This document shows, piece by piece, positions 36,181 to 48,773 of a DNA stretch of 64,000 nt. The stretch covers positions 806,001 through 870,000 of the forward strand of contig BDSL01000030.1 in the NCBI GenBank assembly GCA_003116995.1. Reading direction: 5' to 3'. The translations under genes were made by a program, and so were the position numbers. Source of the DNA: Yamagishiella unicocca. Its lineage: Eukaryota; Chlorophyta; Chlorophyceae; Chlamydomonadales; Volvocaceae. Numbering within the stretch: position 1 is the first letter of the stretch; the number at the start of each line of letters is the position of its first letter. The notes below the pieces were generated by a model, which had not been told where the DNA came from, searched no databases, and saw only the letters and a list, made by a program, of their open reading frames with translations.

Positions 36181-36458
36181 GTGTTTCTGGTGGTGTAGGG
36201 CTACTTGGTAAGCATGTGTCGGGCGTCAGAGGGGTGCGAGGCAACGCTTCGCCTGTATGTATTGCGAATGGGAAGGGAGCAACAGGACCAATCGCAGTGG
36301 CCTTGGTAGGTAGCGCCAGATCTGGGTGTATAAATCCTCAAAAGTACAGCAACAATCTTACAAGTTGCAGAACGCAAGGATGCAAGCTCGGCGTACGGCA
36401 CCCATACTACCCGCGCCATAATTGACGGAGGAGCCCAGTTTTCCTTTGCCTCATCACC
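36181..36458. promoter_or_regulatory. Bidirectional promoter region, PIP / GCST
   Basis: 278 bp between divergent start codons, the shortest of the three head-to-head gaps. It must hold both promoters and 5' leaders. No specific motif is claimed. Confidence 0.55.
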
Positions 36459-39400
36459 ATGTCGTCATCACGCCGTCTTCTTTCGCTTCTGCCTCAGCTG
36501 GGCCGGGCTGGTGCCCTTCGCACCTCCGAGCAGTCAGCCGCGACCGGCTCGCTGCTGTTCACTCGCGGCTTCGCGGATGACGCCAACCTGAAGAAGACCG
36601 TGCTTTACGACCTTCACGTCGCCAATGGAGGTGCGCCTGCGTTGTCGCTTGGCGGCATACGCTTGCGGCCTGGTCGTCCCAACCCCCGTCTGCGTCTGCA
36701 CAGGCAAGATGGTGCCCTTCGCCGGCTGGGCCATGCCCATCCAGTACAAGGACAGCATCATGGAATCAACTATGCACTGCCGGAAGCATGCATCGCTGTT
36801 CGATGTCTCCCATATGTGCGGGCTCACGCTCAAGGTGTGTGCAGGCGTTAGTGGTAGGGTCCGCGCGCCGCTGTGCGCGCGGCCATCCAATTGAACCAAT
36901 TGCAACGTGATCTACACTTTCTATATTCCTGTCTGTTAATTCGGAGTGGATGGTTTTTGTTTCGTTGGCCGGAGCCAGCATGTGACCGGCAAACGTTGCA
37001 AACAAACCTTAGTTCAGCATGGATCGCGTTGCAAAATCAATTATACAGCTACACATGTCCTCTGTGCGATCACTCACGACCTTGCCATATGGGTACGTTT
37101 TGACCTCGCTTGGATATCCTTCGCTTTGTCCTTAACGTAAAGACTAGGGGACTGCGCTTGCAGGTGGCGGGTCCCTTTAATCAATAGCACGTATCTAAAG
37201 TGGTGGACACATGCCTGGCAGCTGTGGCGCTATCCTGCGTGTTTTGTGGGCTGCGGTCGCGTTGCGGAGGAGGGGAGGGGGAAGCGGCGTCCGCTGCCGT
37301 TGACACGACCAACTGCCGTCGCCATTGCTTTGCCTCTATCGCCTATGCAAGCCGTGACAGCCAAAATGCCTATATACCAGTCGTGAAAGTAGAGGCATCG
37401 GGCTGTGCTGCACCTTGCGCCCGCAGCACGCCACAGCCGTGAGATTGTTCACACGGACCAGCACGCTACGCACTTATGAGGTGAAGGAAGGGAGCTGACA
37501 GGCCCTTACAATCACCACTACGGGTGTCCGCATTGTCGACACCGACTAAGGCCGCGGAAAGCCTCCCTGGCCCCTGGCAAGGGCGTCAACGGCACGGCCT
37601 CCGCCTCTACATCCTCCGTGCGCCCTGCACCCGAGCAGCCGTACCCGCCCCGCTGTGCAGCCAATCAACTTCCACGCATGTAAACTGACGCACCGAGGCA
37701 TCCATGCATGCTCCTTGCGACGACCCCACGCCCGGCTCTCCGCCCACCCTGCACCCACGCACCACAGGGCAAGGACGCCATCAAGTTCCTCGAAGGACTT
37801 GTGGTGGGAGACATCGTGAGCCTCAAGGACGGCACCGGCTCGCTGTCGGTCTTCACCAACGAGAAGGGCGGCATCATCGACGACACCGTCATCACCAAGG
37901 TAGGGGCGCCTGGGCTAGTCGGCAGCGGGGCGGCCCAATGCGGCCGGTGGGCGCCACCTAGGCCCCTGCGGCCCTGCGAGGTCGACGACAGCAGGTTGTT
38001 CTGCTCGTGGGGGGTGGCCGGGGGGCCGGGTACGAAGCCGGTGGCGGCGGAGGGGGGGCCTTGCGCTGTGGTAACGGCCGGCGGGTAGGGGCTGGGGTCT
38101 CTGGGGTGGGCACTGTGCTCGTGGGCGCGTGCAGTATTTACATTTTGCGATCTGGGTTTCGAAGGGTTGCGATCTGGGTTTCGAAGGGTTGCGATCTGGG
38201 TTTCGAAGGGTTGCGATCTGGGTTTCGAAGGGTTGCGATCTGGGTTTCGAAGGATTGGGATCTGAGTTTCGAAGGGTTGCGATCTGGCTTTCGAAGGGTT
38301 GCGATCTGGGTTTCGAAAGAAGTGGAAAGCTAGAATGGAAACGCGGAGGGTGTGCAGCGGGCGGATTACTCGGGCACCCAACCCAGCCCAGCCCACCTCG
38401 TCACCATAGTCCCCAGACCACTCAGCCGTCGCTTTACACATGTCTGCGAGGTCTGGATCAGCGGCTGGCTGTGGCTCCGACAACGGGTTTCCCCACCAAC
38501 CCACCAACCGCGGCCCGCCGTACGCAGGTCAACTCCGAGCACATTTACATTGTGGTCAACGCCGGCTGCCGCGAGAAGGACCTGGAGCACCTGGGCAAGC
38601 ACCTGGCGGCAGCCAAGGTACGCGGGTGGGGCTGAAGCGGGCGAGAGCGGGCTGGAGCAGGAGGGAGGCAACGGTGCCGGCGGTGCCATACTGGGATGGG
38701 GCGGCTCGGGGCTGCGGGACACGGCTTCCCCGCCTGCGTCCCCTGCTGCTCACCCCTAGCCTCCGGTTAATTCCTTGTGTTTGGATGGCAAACTGCATTG
38801 TGGTTCATTGCTGATCACCATTGCAGTCCCTGGCCACCAACAACGCTCCCCCAACATCCGCCGCTCGGCCCGCCCTGCCTGGGCCCCTCCCCCCTCCCCC
38901 CCCCGTGTAACCGGGTCTCCTTGTCACCCCTCCCCCGGCCCCTAACCCCGGTGTTTTCCCTCCGCCGGGCCCCTGGAACCCATCCCCTGCAGGCCAAGGG
39001 GCTGGACGTGTCCATGGACATCCACGACGAGCGCAGCCTGCTGGCGCTGCAGGGCCCCGAGGCGCACAAGGTGGTGGCGGGGCTGGCCCAGGGCACCGAC
39101 CTGGGCGCCATGTACTTCAGCGACTTCCGCATGATGGACGTGGCGGGCATCCCATGCTGGGTCACCCGCACGGGGTGGGTGGGCGGAGGGGAGGGAGGGA
39201 GGGCAGCGCGGGGGGGGGTGTAGGGGATCTGCTGGGGGTGGGTGTGATCTTTGCTGCCGTCCTGAAGCGGGAGCTGGTGAGGTGGATGTCCTCGTACAGA
39301 GAATTGCTGTAGCCTGTTTGTGAACAGGCGCGCACATGTGGCTGGCCTTTCAGCGGAGTTAGGCGCTGGAACTCCACCATTTGGGTGCGGCTGTGAAGTT

Positions 39401-41957
39401 CAGCGGAAGTTCGCCTTGCGTGCAAGCACACACCCCTGCCTCCTCCTCCCTACCTCCCCCTCCCTACCTCGCCCTCCCTAGCTCTCAACCTTCCCCCCGC
39501 CCCGCCGACCATGCGCCAACTACCCGGTCATTTTCGCGTCAACGGTTTTCATGCCCCCCCCCCCGCCCCGACAGGTACACCGGCGAGGACGGATTTGAGA
39601 TCAGCGTCCCCTCCACACACGCCGTGGCGCTGGCGGAGAAGCTCGTCGCGGACGCCCGCGTGCGCCTGTCGGGTGAGGGGGTGGGGTTGCGTGCCGGCGT
39701 GTGGTGTAACCAGCGAGAGCATGTCCCCAAGCTCACCGCTGGCCAAGGGGCCGGCGGACGCTTAAAATCGCCGCGGCAGCGAGGAAAGGTTAAGGCGCGC
39801 TCAGCGGACCTGGGATGGGCGCGTAGCTAGCCATGGCTGTCGCTGGCTCGAGGGTTTGGCTCCGGCTGGTTGCTCTAGAAGCATGTAAGGGACACGGTAG
39901 GCCTGGCGTCGGGTAGGGCCTCATAGGGGTGTTGGCTGAGGTTACTTGCGGGGGACAGCGCGTTGAGGTCCACGATGCTTTCCGCAGCAGACCGATGAAG
40001 CTGTACGATCACGACAACGCAGTTCTCGTCATACGGCACACACCCGGAGAGCACTTCAGCTGGCGTCGCGCCCATTTTGCGGCTCCTCGTTCATCAGCCC
40101 CGGCCCCTCGGAAATGGGGATGACAGTGCCGAACACTAGCTGTGGGCGGCTCGTCAACTTGCCAACCACCACATGGCGATTACTCCCAACCAACTTGCTG
40201 TTACACGCCACTGAGGATGATGCACCGACGACTCGCGCAAACGGAACGCACGGTTCAGCACCTCACGACACCTTCGGCGCGATCAGCAACTTTGACCTCC
40301 GGTCGCCCGTGTCCGTCTCCCACTCCACCTGGGTGGACAGCGCCGTTCGCCGGCAAAAATGCTGATTTGATGACACGTATTCGTGAAGGATTATGGGGCC
40401 AGAGCCGCACAGCCTCTCCGTCGCGCGTACCCCGCACCTCCGTAAGAGCATGCCTACATGCGACAATCGCCGCCGCCGATGACGCCACCCATCGTCACCA
40501 CCTCCGTGTAGGGTCACGTGCTCCTAGTAGGACGACGCCCACCCACGTATGTACTCTACGGCGTATACAACGTGGTGATGACGTTTGCCCTCCCTTCCCC
40601 TGTCCCTGTTCGTGCAGGCCTGGGCCCCCGTGACTCGCTGCGCCTGGAGGCCGGCCTGTGCCTGTACGGCAACGACCTCAACGAGGATCTGACCCCCGTG
40701 GAGGCGGGCCTGGCGTGGACGATCGGCAAGCGCCGCCGCGAGGCGTTTGACTTCCTCGGTGGCGCCATCATCAAGAAGCAGCTGGCGGAGGGCGTCAGGT
40801 GGGCGGGAGGGGCAGGGCAGGGCGGGGAGGGCAGGGCAGGGCGGGGAGGGCAGGGCAGGGCGGGGAGGGCAGGGCAGGGCGGGGAGGGCAGGGCGGGGAG
40901 GGGAGGGCAGGGGGGGGAGGGCAGGGCGGGGAGGGCAGGGCGGGGAGGGCAGGGCAGGGCGGGGCGGGCAGGGCAGGGCAGGGCGGGGCGGGGAGGGCAG
41001 GGCGGGGAGGGCAGGGCAGGGCGGGGAGGGCAGGGCAGGGCCCCCCATCTGGCCTCCACTGGACTTATGCGGCACTGGCCTTATGCGGCAATATTCCGCC
41101 GACTAACTCCCACTCCCACTGCCCCTCCCGACTGCAGCAAGCGCCGCGTGGGCTTCGTGAGCAGCGGTGCACCCGCCCGGCAGCACAGCCTCGTCAGCAC
41201 CCCCGACGGAAAGGTGGTTGGCGAGATTACCAGCGGAGCCTTCAGCCCTTGCCTGAAGAAGAACGTCGCTATGGGGTAAGCAGGGGGCCTGGTCGCGGTC
41301 GCTATGGGGTGAGCAGGGGGGGAAGAGAGGACTCCCGTCAAAGCGACATAGGGCAGGGGGTGAGGCTGCGGTCGCTACATTTGTGGCGGCTGCAGACGGC
41401 CGGTGGGTTTGGCCTCCCTGTTGGTGTGCTGAGGCACTTGGGAGGGGTCACCTGATGTCAGCCGGTACGGGTCCGAAGTCTTGGCCCGACTGGCAAAGGC
41501 TGTTTGGTTTGACTGATGGGGCACCCACTACGCTTTGTTACCGGGTAGCAGGGGGTCTGGCCCTCTCCCGAGATTAACGGAGGGGGCCCAACGGGCACCG
41601 CTTGAGGGCCGGACGGCTCGCCGCAAAGATAGCAGGGGCGTTTTGCGGGGGGTTACCGGTACCTGTAGGTGACGCAGGCTGCGCAATTCCTCGGGTTGGC
41701 GTTGCCCGTCATTAGAACTCACCGATTAGGTCTCGTCTCGCCGCCACAACCTCGCCTCGCCCCCTACCCACCATTTTTACGCCACCGCTACTCCCACCCC
41801 CCTCGGCATCACGCGCAGCTACGTGGAGAAGGACTTCGCCAAGGCGGGCACTCAGCTCAAGGTAGAGGTGCGCGGCAAGCAGAACGACGCCGTGGTCACC
41901 AAGATGCCGTTCGTGCCCACGCCGTACTACAAGCGCCCGGAGCCGGCCAAGAAGTGA
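36459..41957 (+). CDS. GCST: Glycine cleavage system T-protein (aminomethyltransferase), mitochondrial
   Basis: Nine exons: 36459-36630, 36704-36834, 37768-37899, 38528-38617, 38993-39174, 39575-39672, 40618-40798, 41138-41275, 41819-41957; 420 residues. Transfers the methylene group from aminomethyl-lipoyl H-protein to tetrahydrofolate, releasing ammonia; in algae this is a step of photorespiration. Signatures: a mitochondrial presequence ([20 protein letters not shown]), [28 protein letters not shown], the folate-site region [74 protein letters not shown], and the C-terminal [13 protein letters not shown]. All exon phases agree. Introns 2 and 6 exceed 900 bp; introns 3 and 7 carry minisatellites. 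The P-, H- and L-protein genes are not in the window. Confidence 0.97.
38147..38322 (+). repeat. 22-bp minisatellite (GCGATCTGGGTTTCGAAGGGTT) in GCST intron 3
   Basis: Eight tandem copies, mostly perfect, with a few single-base variants (GGGATCTGAG, CTGGCT). Intronic. Confidence 0.95.
40800..41042 (+). repeat. GGCAGGGCAGGGCGGGGA minisatellite in GCST intron 7
   Basis: More than ten irregular copies of an 11-18-bp G-rich unit filling most of intron 7, starting directly after the exon 7 donor. Both-strand Pro- or Gly-rich frames here are artefacts. Strong G-quadruplex potential on the coding strand. Confidence 0.93.
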
Positions 41958-44455
41958 AGTGGTTACGTGGCGGCAGCCTTCACTCGGGCTCGGGAGCTGT
42001 GTCTCGTGCGTCCAACGGCGCCGTAAGAACTGTGTCTGCGAAGCTGGCGGGGCGGGTCGTAGTGCAGCGGAGATTGGGCCCACAGGGACGGGTACAGGAA
42101 CCGCGAAAGTCGGCGAGGGTGCGTGGTGTTTCGCGTTTCATAAGGGGCAGACGTACGTACCAGCGCTCAAGGTCGCGTCTCGTCATGGTTTCGGAGATGC
42201 GGCGAATGTGGTCCACGGGGCAGGCAGCAGGCGCAACCATGTGCCTTCCTATTGGTGGCGCAACACCAAAAAGCAGCGAATAAGCGGGTGGATGGAGCGG
42301 CGGACGTACGACAAGATGGTCGGGTGGCAGGTGGTTCAGGCACAGGCTCGCCCTGGTGCGGCCATCTACAATGCGGTGATTGCGGTGTCTTCACTTCGGT
42401 TAGATAAGGCTCAGCGTTCGGCGGGATTGTAGGAACACTTGCACGGTTCAGTCGGCTCGGCGGTCGGAGCGTCCGCCGATGCTCCAGTTTTCCTGCTGGC
42501 CCCCGCCCCATCCGGCGATTTTGTCGGGAGCTCTCGTCGTTTGGGGAACTGGGCACATGCCCGATTAGGGTCCACATGCCGCCAGGGGTGCCGGTCAGAG
42601 GAGGGGTGGACCGATGGCAACCCGCCGGATGCTGGGGGGCCGATGTGTCAAGGTTTTACAGGTCTGTAAATAAGGACGCTATCCAAATGCAGACGCTTGC
42701 GGACTAGGCCACCGCGACAAACTCAATAGCCCCACTACGGGCGTACTACGACACGATAACGGGTAGGGGCTTCACTTCCGCAGGAAGCCACGACAGCAAC
42801 CTGTATTGCCACCAGGTGGACCCCACTTTGTTCAGCAGTGTGTTCATTCATCGCCGCAATGTTGGCCACCAATAGCGCGACACGCTATGCCCGGCATCTG
42901 CGTATGATCACCACCATCACCAACACCAACACCAGTACTTCGCAGCACTGGGCGCGGTGTGAACTTAGAATTGCGTCGCCGGGGAAGCGCGGGCCAGGTG
43001 CACATAGCGTCATCTGTAAAAATCCAAAAAAGATCAATATATTAAAGGCGAGAGGCCGGGTACACCTACACCCGTACAGTGATTTGGTTTGGGTTGAACC
43101 AACTGGCGGACCACATATAGGATGCAAGTACCGCGACAATAAGGCACATGGCAAAACTGCAGCATTTTTCCTCCGCCCGCCAGCATCTAATTGCAGGCCA
43201 GGACGCTTGAGCTAGCGAGCAATAAACGACGAGTGCACTACAAGAGATCAGGCAGACAGCAAGCAGGGGACAAATGGATTAAGAAGGCATACCGGCCAGG
43301 TGACAGCGCAGTGCCATGCACGGGCGTAACACTCCGGGCCACTGTAACCGTTAGTTACGCTCTGAGAAACGCACGGCAGGGCATTAGCTGGAACAACTAC
43401 ATTAACGGCATAGGGTCGCTTCAGCGGTCACCACGGTGCGAGGGTTGCGCCTCGCGCAGGGGATCAACCGGGTTGAAGGAGGCGTCCAGACGCAACTACG
43501 GTTTGGCGCCCTGCAAGGCACACCAGGGCCTACGCGGCCTGTAAACTACTACGGCATTTCAAGGACGTGTCCAGCCTACGCAGCTTAAAGGTCGTCAAAA
43601 GCTACACGTCTCGGCTAGGCGCTAGCCGCCAGTCGAGACGCAGGCATTGAGGAAACGCCTGGGGGGAGCCTGGCAAGGTCCTGAACGTCGCCCCCAGTGC
43701 CAGAGGCGCTCCTGCCCGCGACAGGGCACACATCAGAAGTCACAAAAGTTGCCGCGGGCCACTCAAAAGGAACAGGCAAGCATTGCCTCGCGTCACTAAA
43801 AAGGAACAGGCAAGCATTGCCTCGGGCCATGACGTCGATTCGTTTCATCGGGCGATGAACGCACTGCGCCGCCTGCAACCGGGCAGGGCGCTCGGGCTCA
43901 TTTCAGTCCAGGATATCATCCAGTTTGTGACACGCTCGCTTTGCAAATGCTCAGACATCGCCACCCTCACAAAGCCATTAGCTAGATCATATAGATCATC
44001 GCCTCTCCAAACCACCCCAAACAACGCGCTCACAACGGCGCCAACTCCATGCCTCGCATATAAACCCAGTCCTGACAGCAACAGAACGACGTGGGCGTTA
44101 TATAACCCTGAACATCAATGTAAGGCTGGAGCCGGAGGGCGTAAGCACAACTTCCGATCCCACTCTGACCCTGGGCGGCACGGTCCAAAATTGCGTTGTT
44201 CCTCACGCCCCACCATATCTCTTAGGTAGAGCTACCGTGGTCTGACAGGCTCGTTTGAGCCTTAGGCTTAGCCTGCAGCCGCAGGTCCTACGCATAGCTG
44301 CCGCAGCAGCACTAGGAGCCCCAGCAGCACTAGCAGCACCAGCAGCGCCAGCAGCGCCAGCAGCACTAGCAGTATCAAACACACCAGGGGCACCAGCACT
44401 ATCAAACACATTCGTCACTCAGGTCGGCTCGGCATATTCCCAACTCCCCCAAAGC
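41958..44455. other. Intergenic region downstream of GCST
   Basis: No supported gene. TGTAA occurs at about 42664, rather far from the GCST stop to be its main poly(A) signal. The composition shifts here from GC-rich genic DNA to more mixed, repeat-bearing DNA that continues to the window end. Confidence 0.45.
43761..43824 (+). repeat. 34-bp tandem duplication
   Basis: A block containing AAAAGGAACAGGCAAGCATT and GCCTCG occurs twice, 34 bp apart, almost identical. Intergenic. Confidence 0.85.
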
Positions 44456-45601
44456 TCACAGCCAGCCTACAGGCAGGGGACTCTCCGGCCCCGCAAAGTC
44501 CACCCACCCGAAGCTGTCCTCCGCATTACCAGCCCGAGCGCTGCCCCCCTCCACGCGCCAGAGGTTTCCGCCAAAATGCGCTCCACCGTAGCTCGCCCGA
44601 CGGCACGGCGCCTCCTGCTGCTGCGTCCACTGGCCCTCCGCCGCGCCCCGCAGCTCCCACGTGTCCTCCCCCTGGTGCTGCCCCAGCTGCTGCGGCGGCT
44701 GCTCCACGCCAACCTGCCTGGCTGCGCCAGACGCCGCACCGGCAGCTACCACCACCTGCCGCGCTGCACCAGGCCTCCGCCCCTCGCCGTACCTGCGCTG
44801 CAGCCGCACAGGCACCAGCTGTGGTCCGCTGACGCTCTGCGGTTCGCCCGAGGCGCGCAGCACCAACTGAGACCGGCTCCGCTTGGGGATGCATCGCACT
44901 GCGCGGGACACCAGTGCGCCTTCACGCCACCCACATGCCGCCCGCCTCGTGAAGGCATCTGGGGAGGCGGCCGCTGTGCCCAACGCCGCCGCCCAACCTC
45001 CATTGTTTAGGGCCCCAGTTGTGTTGGCGCCGGTGGCCTGGAAGCCGCTTGTCGTTTCCACCGCGCCATTGAAGGACAGGGTCCGTGGAAACAACACGCG
45101 AGTGGAGCTGTCGGTGCGCAAAAAGTTGATGCTGCGGAGGACGCTGTGGGATCCGTAGCTGTGGGCGGCGTTAACGGCGCTGAAGGGTCCAGGGCCGGTG
45201 TGAAAGCTGCTGGCACCGGATGCCGTCATCCAGGGAGCGGTGCCAGCAGCGCTGGCGTGCTCAACGGAAGGGGGCCCGACGGGGATCCAAGCCAGCGCGC
45301 TGGGGCTGCAATGTTGCGGTAGCGTGAAACATTGTGTCCGTTGGCAGGTGGTCCGCACGTCCTCTGGGGCATCGAGCGGGTGAATCGTGGCAGCGGGTTT
45401 GTTGCCAGGCGCTTGCAGCTCAAGGCAAGGAGCCGCCATTCCGACCACTGCAGCATTTGACGGATATAAAGCTGATGGAGGTAGGTTCATAACCGGCTTG
45501 CGAGCCTCTTCGGCGCACAGCCCCATAGCCTTAGGGCATGGGTCGGACATCGTGGAGTGCTCACCAGATGCACCGGGACATGGCCTTAAGATTTGAATCA
45601 T
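44456..45601 (-). CDS. Hypothetical 381-residue ORF, low-complexity C-terminal half
   Basis: The longest uninterrupted frame in the right half of the window without an obvious repeat origin. The first ~230 residues are of normal composition (starting MIQILRPCPGASGEHSTMSD), rich in Pro, Ala, Ser and Thr, without a recognisable domain. The last ~150 are Gln/Arg/Gly-rich and coincide with trinucleotide-like CAG/GCN stretches. It could be a disordered regulatory protein, one large exon of a gene, or chance in GC-rich DNA. An overlapping plus-strand frame (44255-45010) is considered its shadow. No splice evidence was used. Confidence 0.3.
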   Translation of the reverse strand: MIQILRPCPGASGEHSTMSDPCPKAMGLCAEEARKPVMNLPPSALYPSNAAVVGMAAPCLELQAPGNKPAATIHPLDAPEDVRTTCQRTQCFTLPQHCSPSALAWIPVGPPSVEHASAAGTAPWMTASGASSFHTGPGPFSAVNAAHSYGSHSVLRSINFLRTDSSTRVLFPRTLSFNGAVETTSGFQATGANTTGALNNGGWAAALGTAAASPDAFTRRAACGWREGALVSRAVRCIPKRSRSQLVLRASGEPQSVSGPQLVPVRLQRRYGEGRRPGAARQVVVAAGAASGAARQVGVEQPPQQLGQHQGEDTWELRGAAEGQWTQQQEAPCRRASYGGAHFGGNLWRVEGGSARAGNAEDSFGWVDFAGPESPLPVGWL

Positions 45602-48374
45602 CTTCTCGAGGCCGTAGGATACCCACTATTGCGCGTTTCCTGATGTCCGCACTGGCCAACGGTCAGCACGACGCCTTTTGTCCGTGTCTAGCCTGTACCT
45701 CTCAAAATCTGTAAGATACGAAGGCACCCCAGGATAACTTTATAATTTAAAATAACCCAAATGTATGCATAAGTTTGCATGATGAGTGAAGAATCCAGTT
45801 TTATTACGATTTCAGCGCACATGCAGGTCGCCTGGCCATGCATCACAGATGTTGCACGTGCGAGTAGAGGATACGCTCCTCGAAAATAAATGCATCACGG
45901 AGTATCCCTGCATCAGTGTGCACCGAAGGTCGACCTGTCGTCCCCTTCGGCTCAGTTCGGCTGTCCAAGCCTGCTGCGTGCGTGTCGCATCCTCTGCGTG
46001 CGTGTCGCATCCTCTGCGTGCGACGCAGGTCGATATCCAGGGCAAGTCATTTGATGCTAGCGACAAGTTTATCCGTGCAATGCGCCCGCAGATGGCCAAT
46101 GCTAATGGCCGGCGTTCCAAACCCGGAATATAAACCCTAAACCCAGCTTTTGCGGGGCCTCCACTGTCAATTAGCAACATCCAGATATGCAGGGAAGCGC
46201 GCACGCTTGCTTATTATGCGCAGCCATGCAGGTTGGATTTCACATGTGCGACCAGGTCTGGGAGCCTTATCACCAGGGCACACGCTGCAACTGCATGGCC
46301 AGCTGTCAGTATTTGGCAGCCAGAGAAACAGCAGAACCCTCAACAAGCCGAGCAAAAAACCTCCCACATGAGACAAGTCGGGCACGAAAATGCATCTACA
46401 CGCCTCGACTGCTGACGGGGTTGAGAATATCCAGAGAGAGCCGAAGGATGCCCGCATACCCGTCGTGGGACAATGCGGCTAAGTGGTGCTTTCTGTTGTG
46501 TTTGGCGGCCGGTGACATCGACGGATGTACGCAGAAGCTGAGATTAACTAGCAGCACTACACAAGTAAAAACTGAAGATGATAACGATTGAAATACTCGG
46601 TTTGTTCAAAGAGGTTGCAGTATCCGCAAGCCAGGGCAAGCCCAGGACAAGAGGGGCTCTGTCAAGCCCCATCGTCGGCACGTGCAGTTCGTGGGCAGCT
46701 GGGCCCTATGTCTCGACTGCCTGTTGCTGTATTGCGTGTTTATCTGTAGTATTGTATCACGTCTCTCTGAGAGGCATGGCTTGAGTGCTGCGCTGGCAGC
46801 TGCGCGGTAGCTGTCGGCTGGTTCTGGAGCCACGGGCTCCAGGCAGGTGAACCGTACGGCGGGGGCGCGGCCTGCGCGCGCGCGCGCTTTCAGAGCGCAA
46901 CACCGAGACAATCGGTGTTGCGCGATGCCACGACGAGTTGGAGTAGAGTGTAATGGCCTGATCAACCATTGTCGCGCTCGCAAACAACTCGGCGCTATCC
47001 GCAATCACCCTTAGCAACCATATAGTCCCCACTAGGCTGGTCCCCTAGGGCTTATTGCCGCTGGCTGGTATAGCCAACGGATTTATGACGGAGGGGCTGG
47101 GCCTTACAGGCCGGGAAGCTAACACCTCCGATCGGGGCCAATTAGCATCGCGCAACACCTGGCGTCAGTGGAGGTAGTGTTCGCTGGAGACCAACCCATC
47201 GGTGGAGTCCGAGGTTGGGCAAAGGCCACGCAGTTGGCCGGGGAGCGCCTCCCCTACGAGAATCGACGATCGATTTCCCGCTAGGTCGCATTGCCAGCAG
47301 CCCGTTAGGGCGTAAGCCTGTTCTCTTCAGCAAGCCTATTTTGCAGCATACTGTTTATTCGTTGTTTCTGTGCATAAGCAACCAGCCATTCCGGCGCTGA
47401 GCGATCCAACCGAAATTTACTTGCTGTTAGGCCGACAATAGGCAACTCAACACTCGACAACCTGCTTCCAACACTGACGTCTTCGTCGTGTTCGCCTTCG
47501 TGTTTTCCCTTGCTGTCCGTAGGCCGACGGTGAGTAGTGTGAGGGTCCGCCCCTTCGCGTGGAGTCAGCCGTCGCGAAGGGTATGTGAAGTGGCCCTCCG
47601 CTGCTTGCCGCCGGTCGAACGGTAACAGCACAGCGTCGACCGCAGCCCGATTTCCGTTCTTGCACGCCGTACCCCTTTTCGTTCCAAGTGCAAACAATGA
47701 TACAAATGTAAAAACCTTACGATTGCAGGAAACGCTCGAAAGATGCCCATCAGGCCAATGTGAGGCGTAAGAGGTAGAAACTGGTATTGCAAAGCATTGC
47801 TAGGAGGACACGTAAGTACGGCAACCGTTTCAAGGGAGCTGGAGCAGCTGCAAGTGCGAAAGCACAACCTCGATGGCCCGATGGGCCAGACCGTCACAAA
47901 GCTCACAAGCACGAATGTCTCGCCGAATAGGGACAGACAGCAAGAAAGCCGGCAGGATAAAACACGCGCCGAGCACCGATCGACAGCAAGGCCAAAAACC
48001 ATCAACCAACCAAACGCAAACCACTGGCACATGGGGCCGACAGAGTCAAGGGACGTAACCAAATCAGAGGGAAGGCACCGAAAGAACACGAGACCGACAA
48101 GGCCAAAGGGCCCAGCTCAACAGGCAATCGATAGAGGGAACCACAGCGACACAGAGAAAGCGTGCCCAACAGCACCAGAAATCAGCAGCGAACTCCACGC
48201 AAACCCGCATCAGAACAGCGCGCGGAACAACAACCAGATCCGCCCGTGCTCAGAACAGGAGACAAGGCCCAGACTCAGGCTTGCGACAGGAGCCAGACGG
48301 ACAACCTCCCGAACCAAGGGGTGAACACCCCGGGGGGTGCGGTAACAACACTTATTTCCTTGTCTCTTTCAGGG
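45602..48374. other. Intergenic, repeat-type DNA
   Basis: No supported gene. A perfect hairpin lies at 46895-46923. The A/C-rich block at about 47930-48320 resembles in composition the stretch at about 60410-60720 and may be retroelement 3' sequence, since it flanks a LINE-like ORF end at 48375. Short TGCGTGTCGCATCC triplications occur at 45980-46020. Confidence 0.4.
46895..46923. other. Perfect 12-bp inverted repeat
   Basis: GCGCAACACCGA (46895-46906) and TCGGTGTTGCGC (46912-46923) are separated by GACAA. It follows a (CG)n run. Function unknown. Confidence 0.88.
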
Positions 48375-48773
48375 TCAGGCGATGAGCGCGATGGCTCTAC
48401 CTTTTAAGGTCTGGGAGCCCACTGTAACAAGTACAACAACAACACTGAGTATGGCGGAGCGCCAGCCCGCCATTGCGTCACAACGACATCACCGACCACC
48501 TTCCTCTACTTCCTCAAGCAGGCTGGGCCATCGGACACTCCCAGAAGTGCCGTCGACGGTGGCCAGCTGCCATAGGGTCCCCGCGCGGGCACAGGGCGGC
48601 TGGCGCTCCCCGGGCCAGCGACACCGCGTGCATGGAAAACCGTGGGAACCGTTGGTGACCAGGCGCCAGAAAGGCTCCATGTGGGTATTATCCCATCGGA
48701 GGCGCCACAGACGGGACAGGGTCGTGCGAGGCCCTACCAGAGCCACCGTTGCGGCCGCTGGGGCGAGAGGCAT
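48375..48773 (-). pseudogene. Decayed LINE-like retrotransposon ORF2 C-terminus
   Basis: On the minus strand the reading passes through LSRLWRLRWDNTHMEPFWRL, then after a frame change RRRHFWECPMAQPA, and ends with VVVVLVTVGSQTLKGRAIAL before the stop at 48375. The pattern W..L.W.N..E..WRL..NG followed by a HHFW.CP.AQ zinc-finger-like motif matches the fragment at 63605-64000. It is typical of the tail after the reverse transcriptase/RNase H part of non-LTR elements. No complete element is present. Confidence 0.65.

Noticed and set aside
40524..41455. Gly-Gln-Gly-Arg-Ala repeat ORFs across 40.5-41.4 kb
   Set aside because: Read-through of GCST exon 7 into the G-rich minisatellite of intron 7. 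The T-protein family defines the exon border at 40798.
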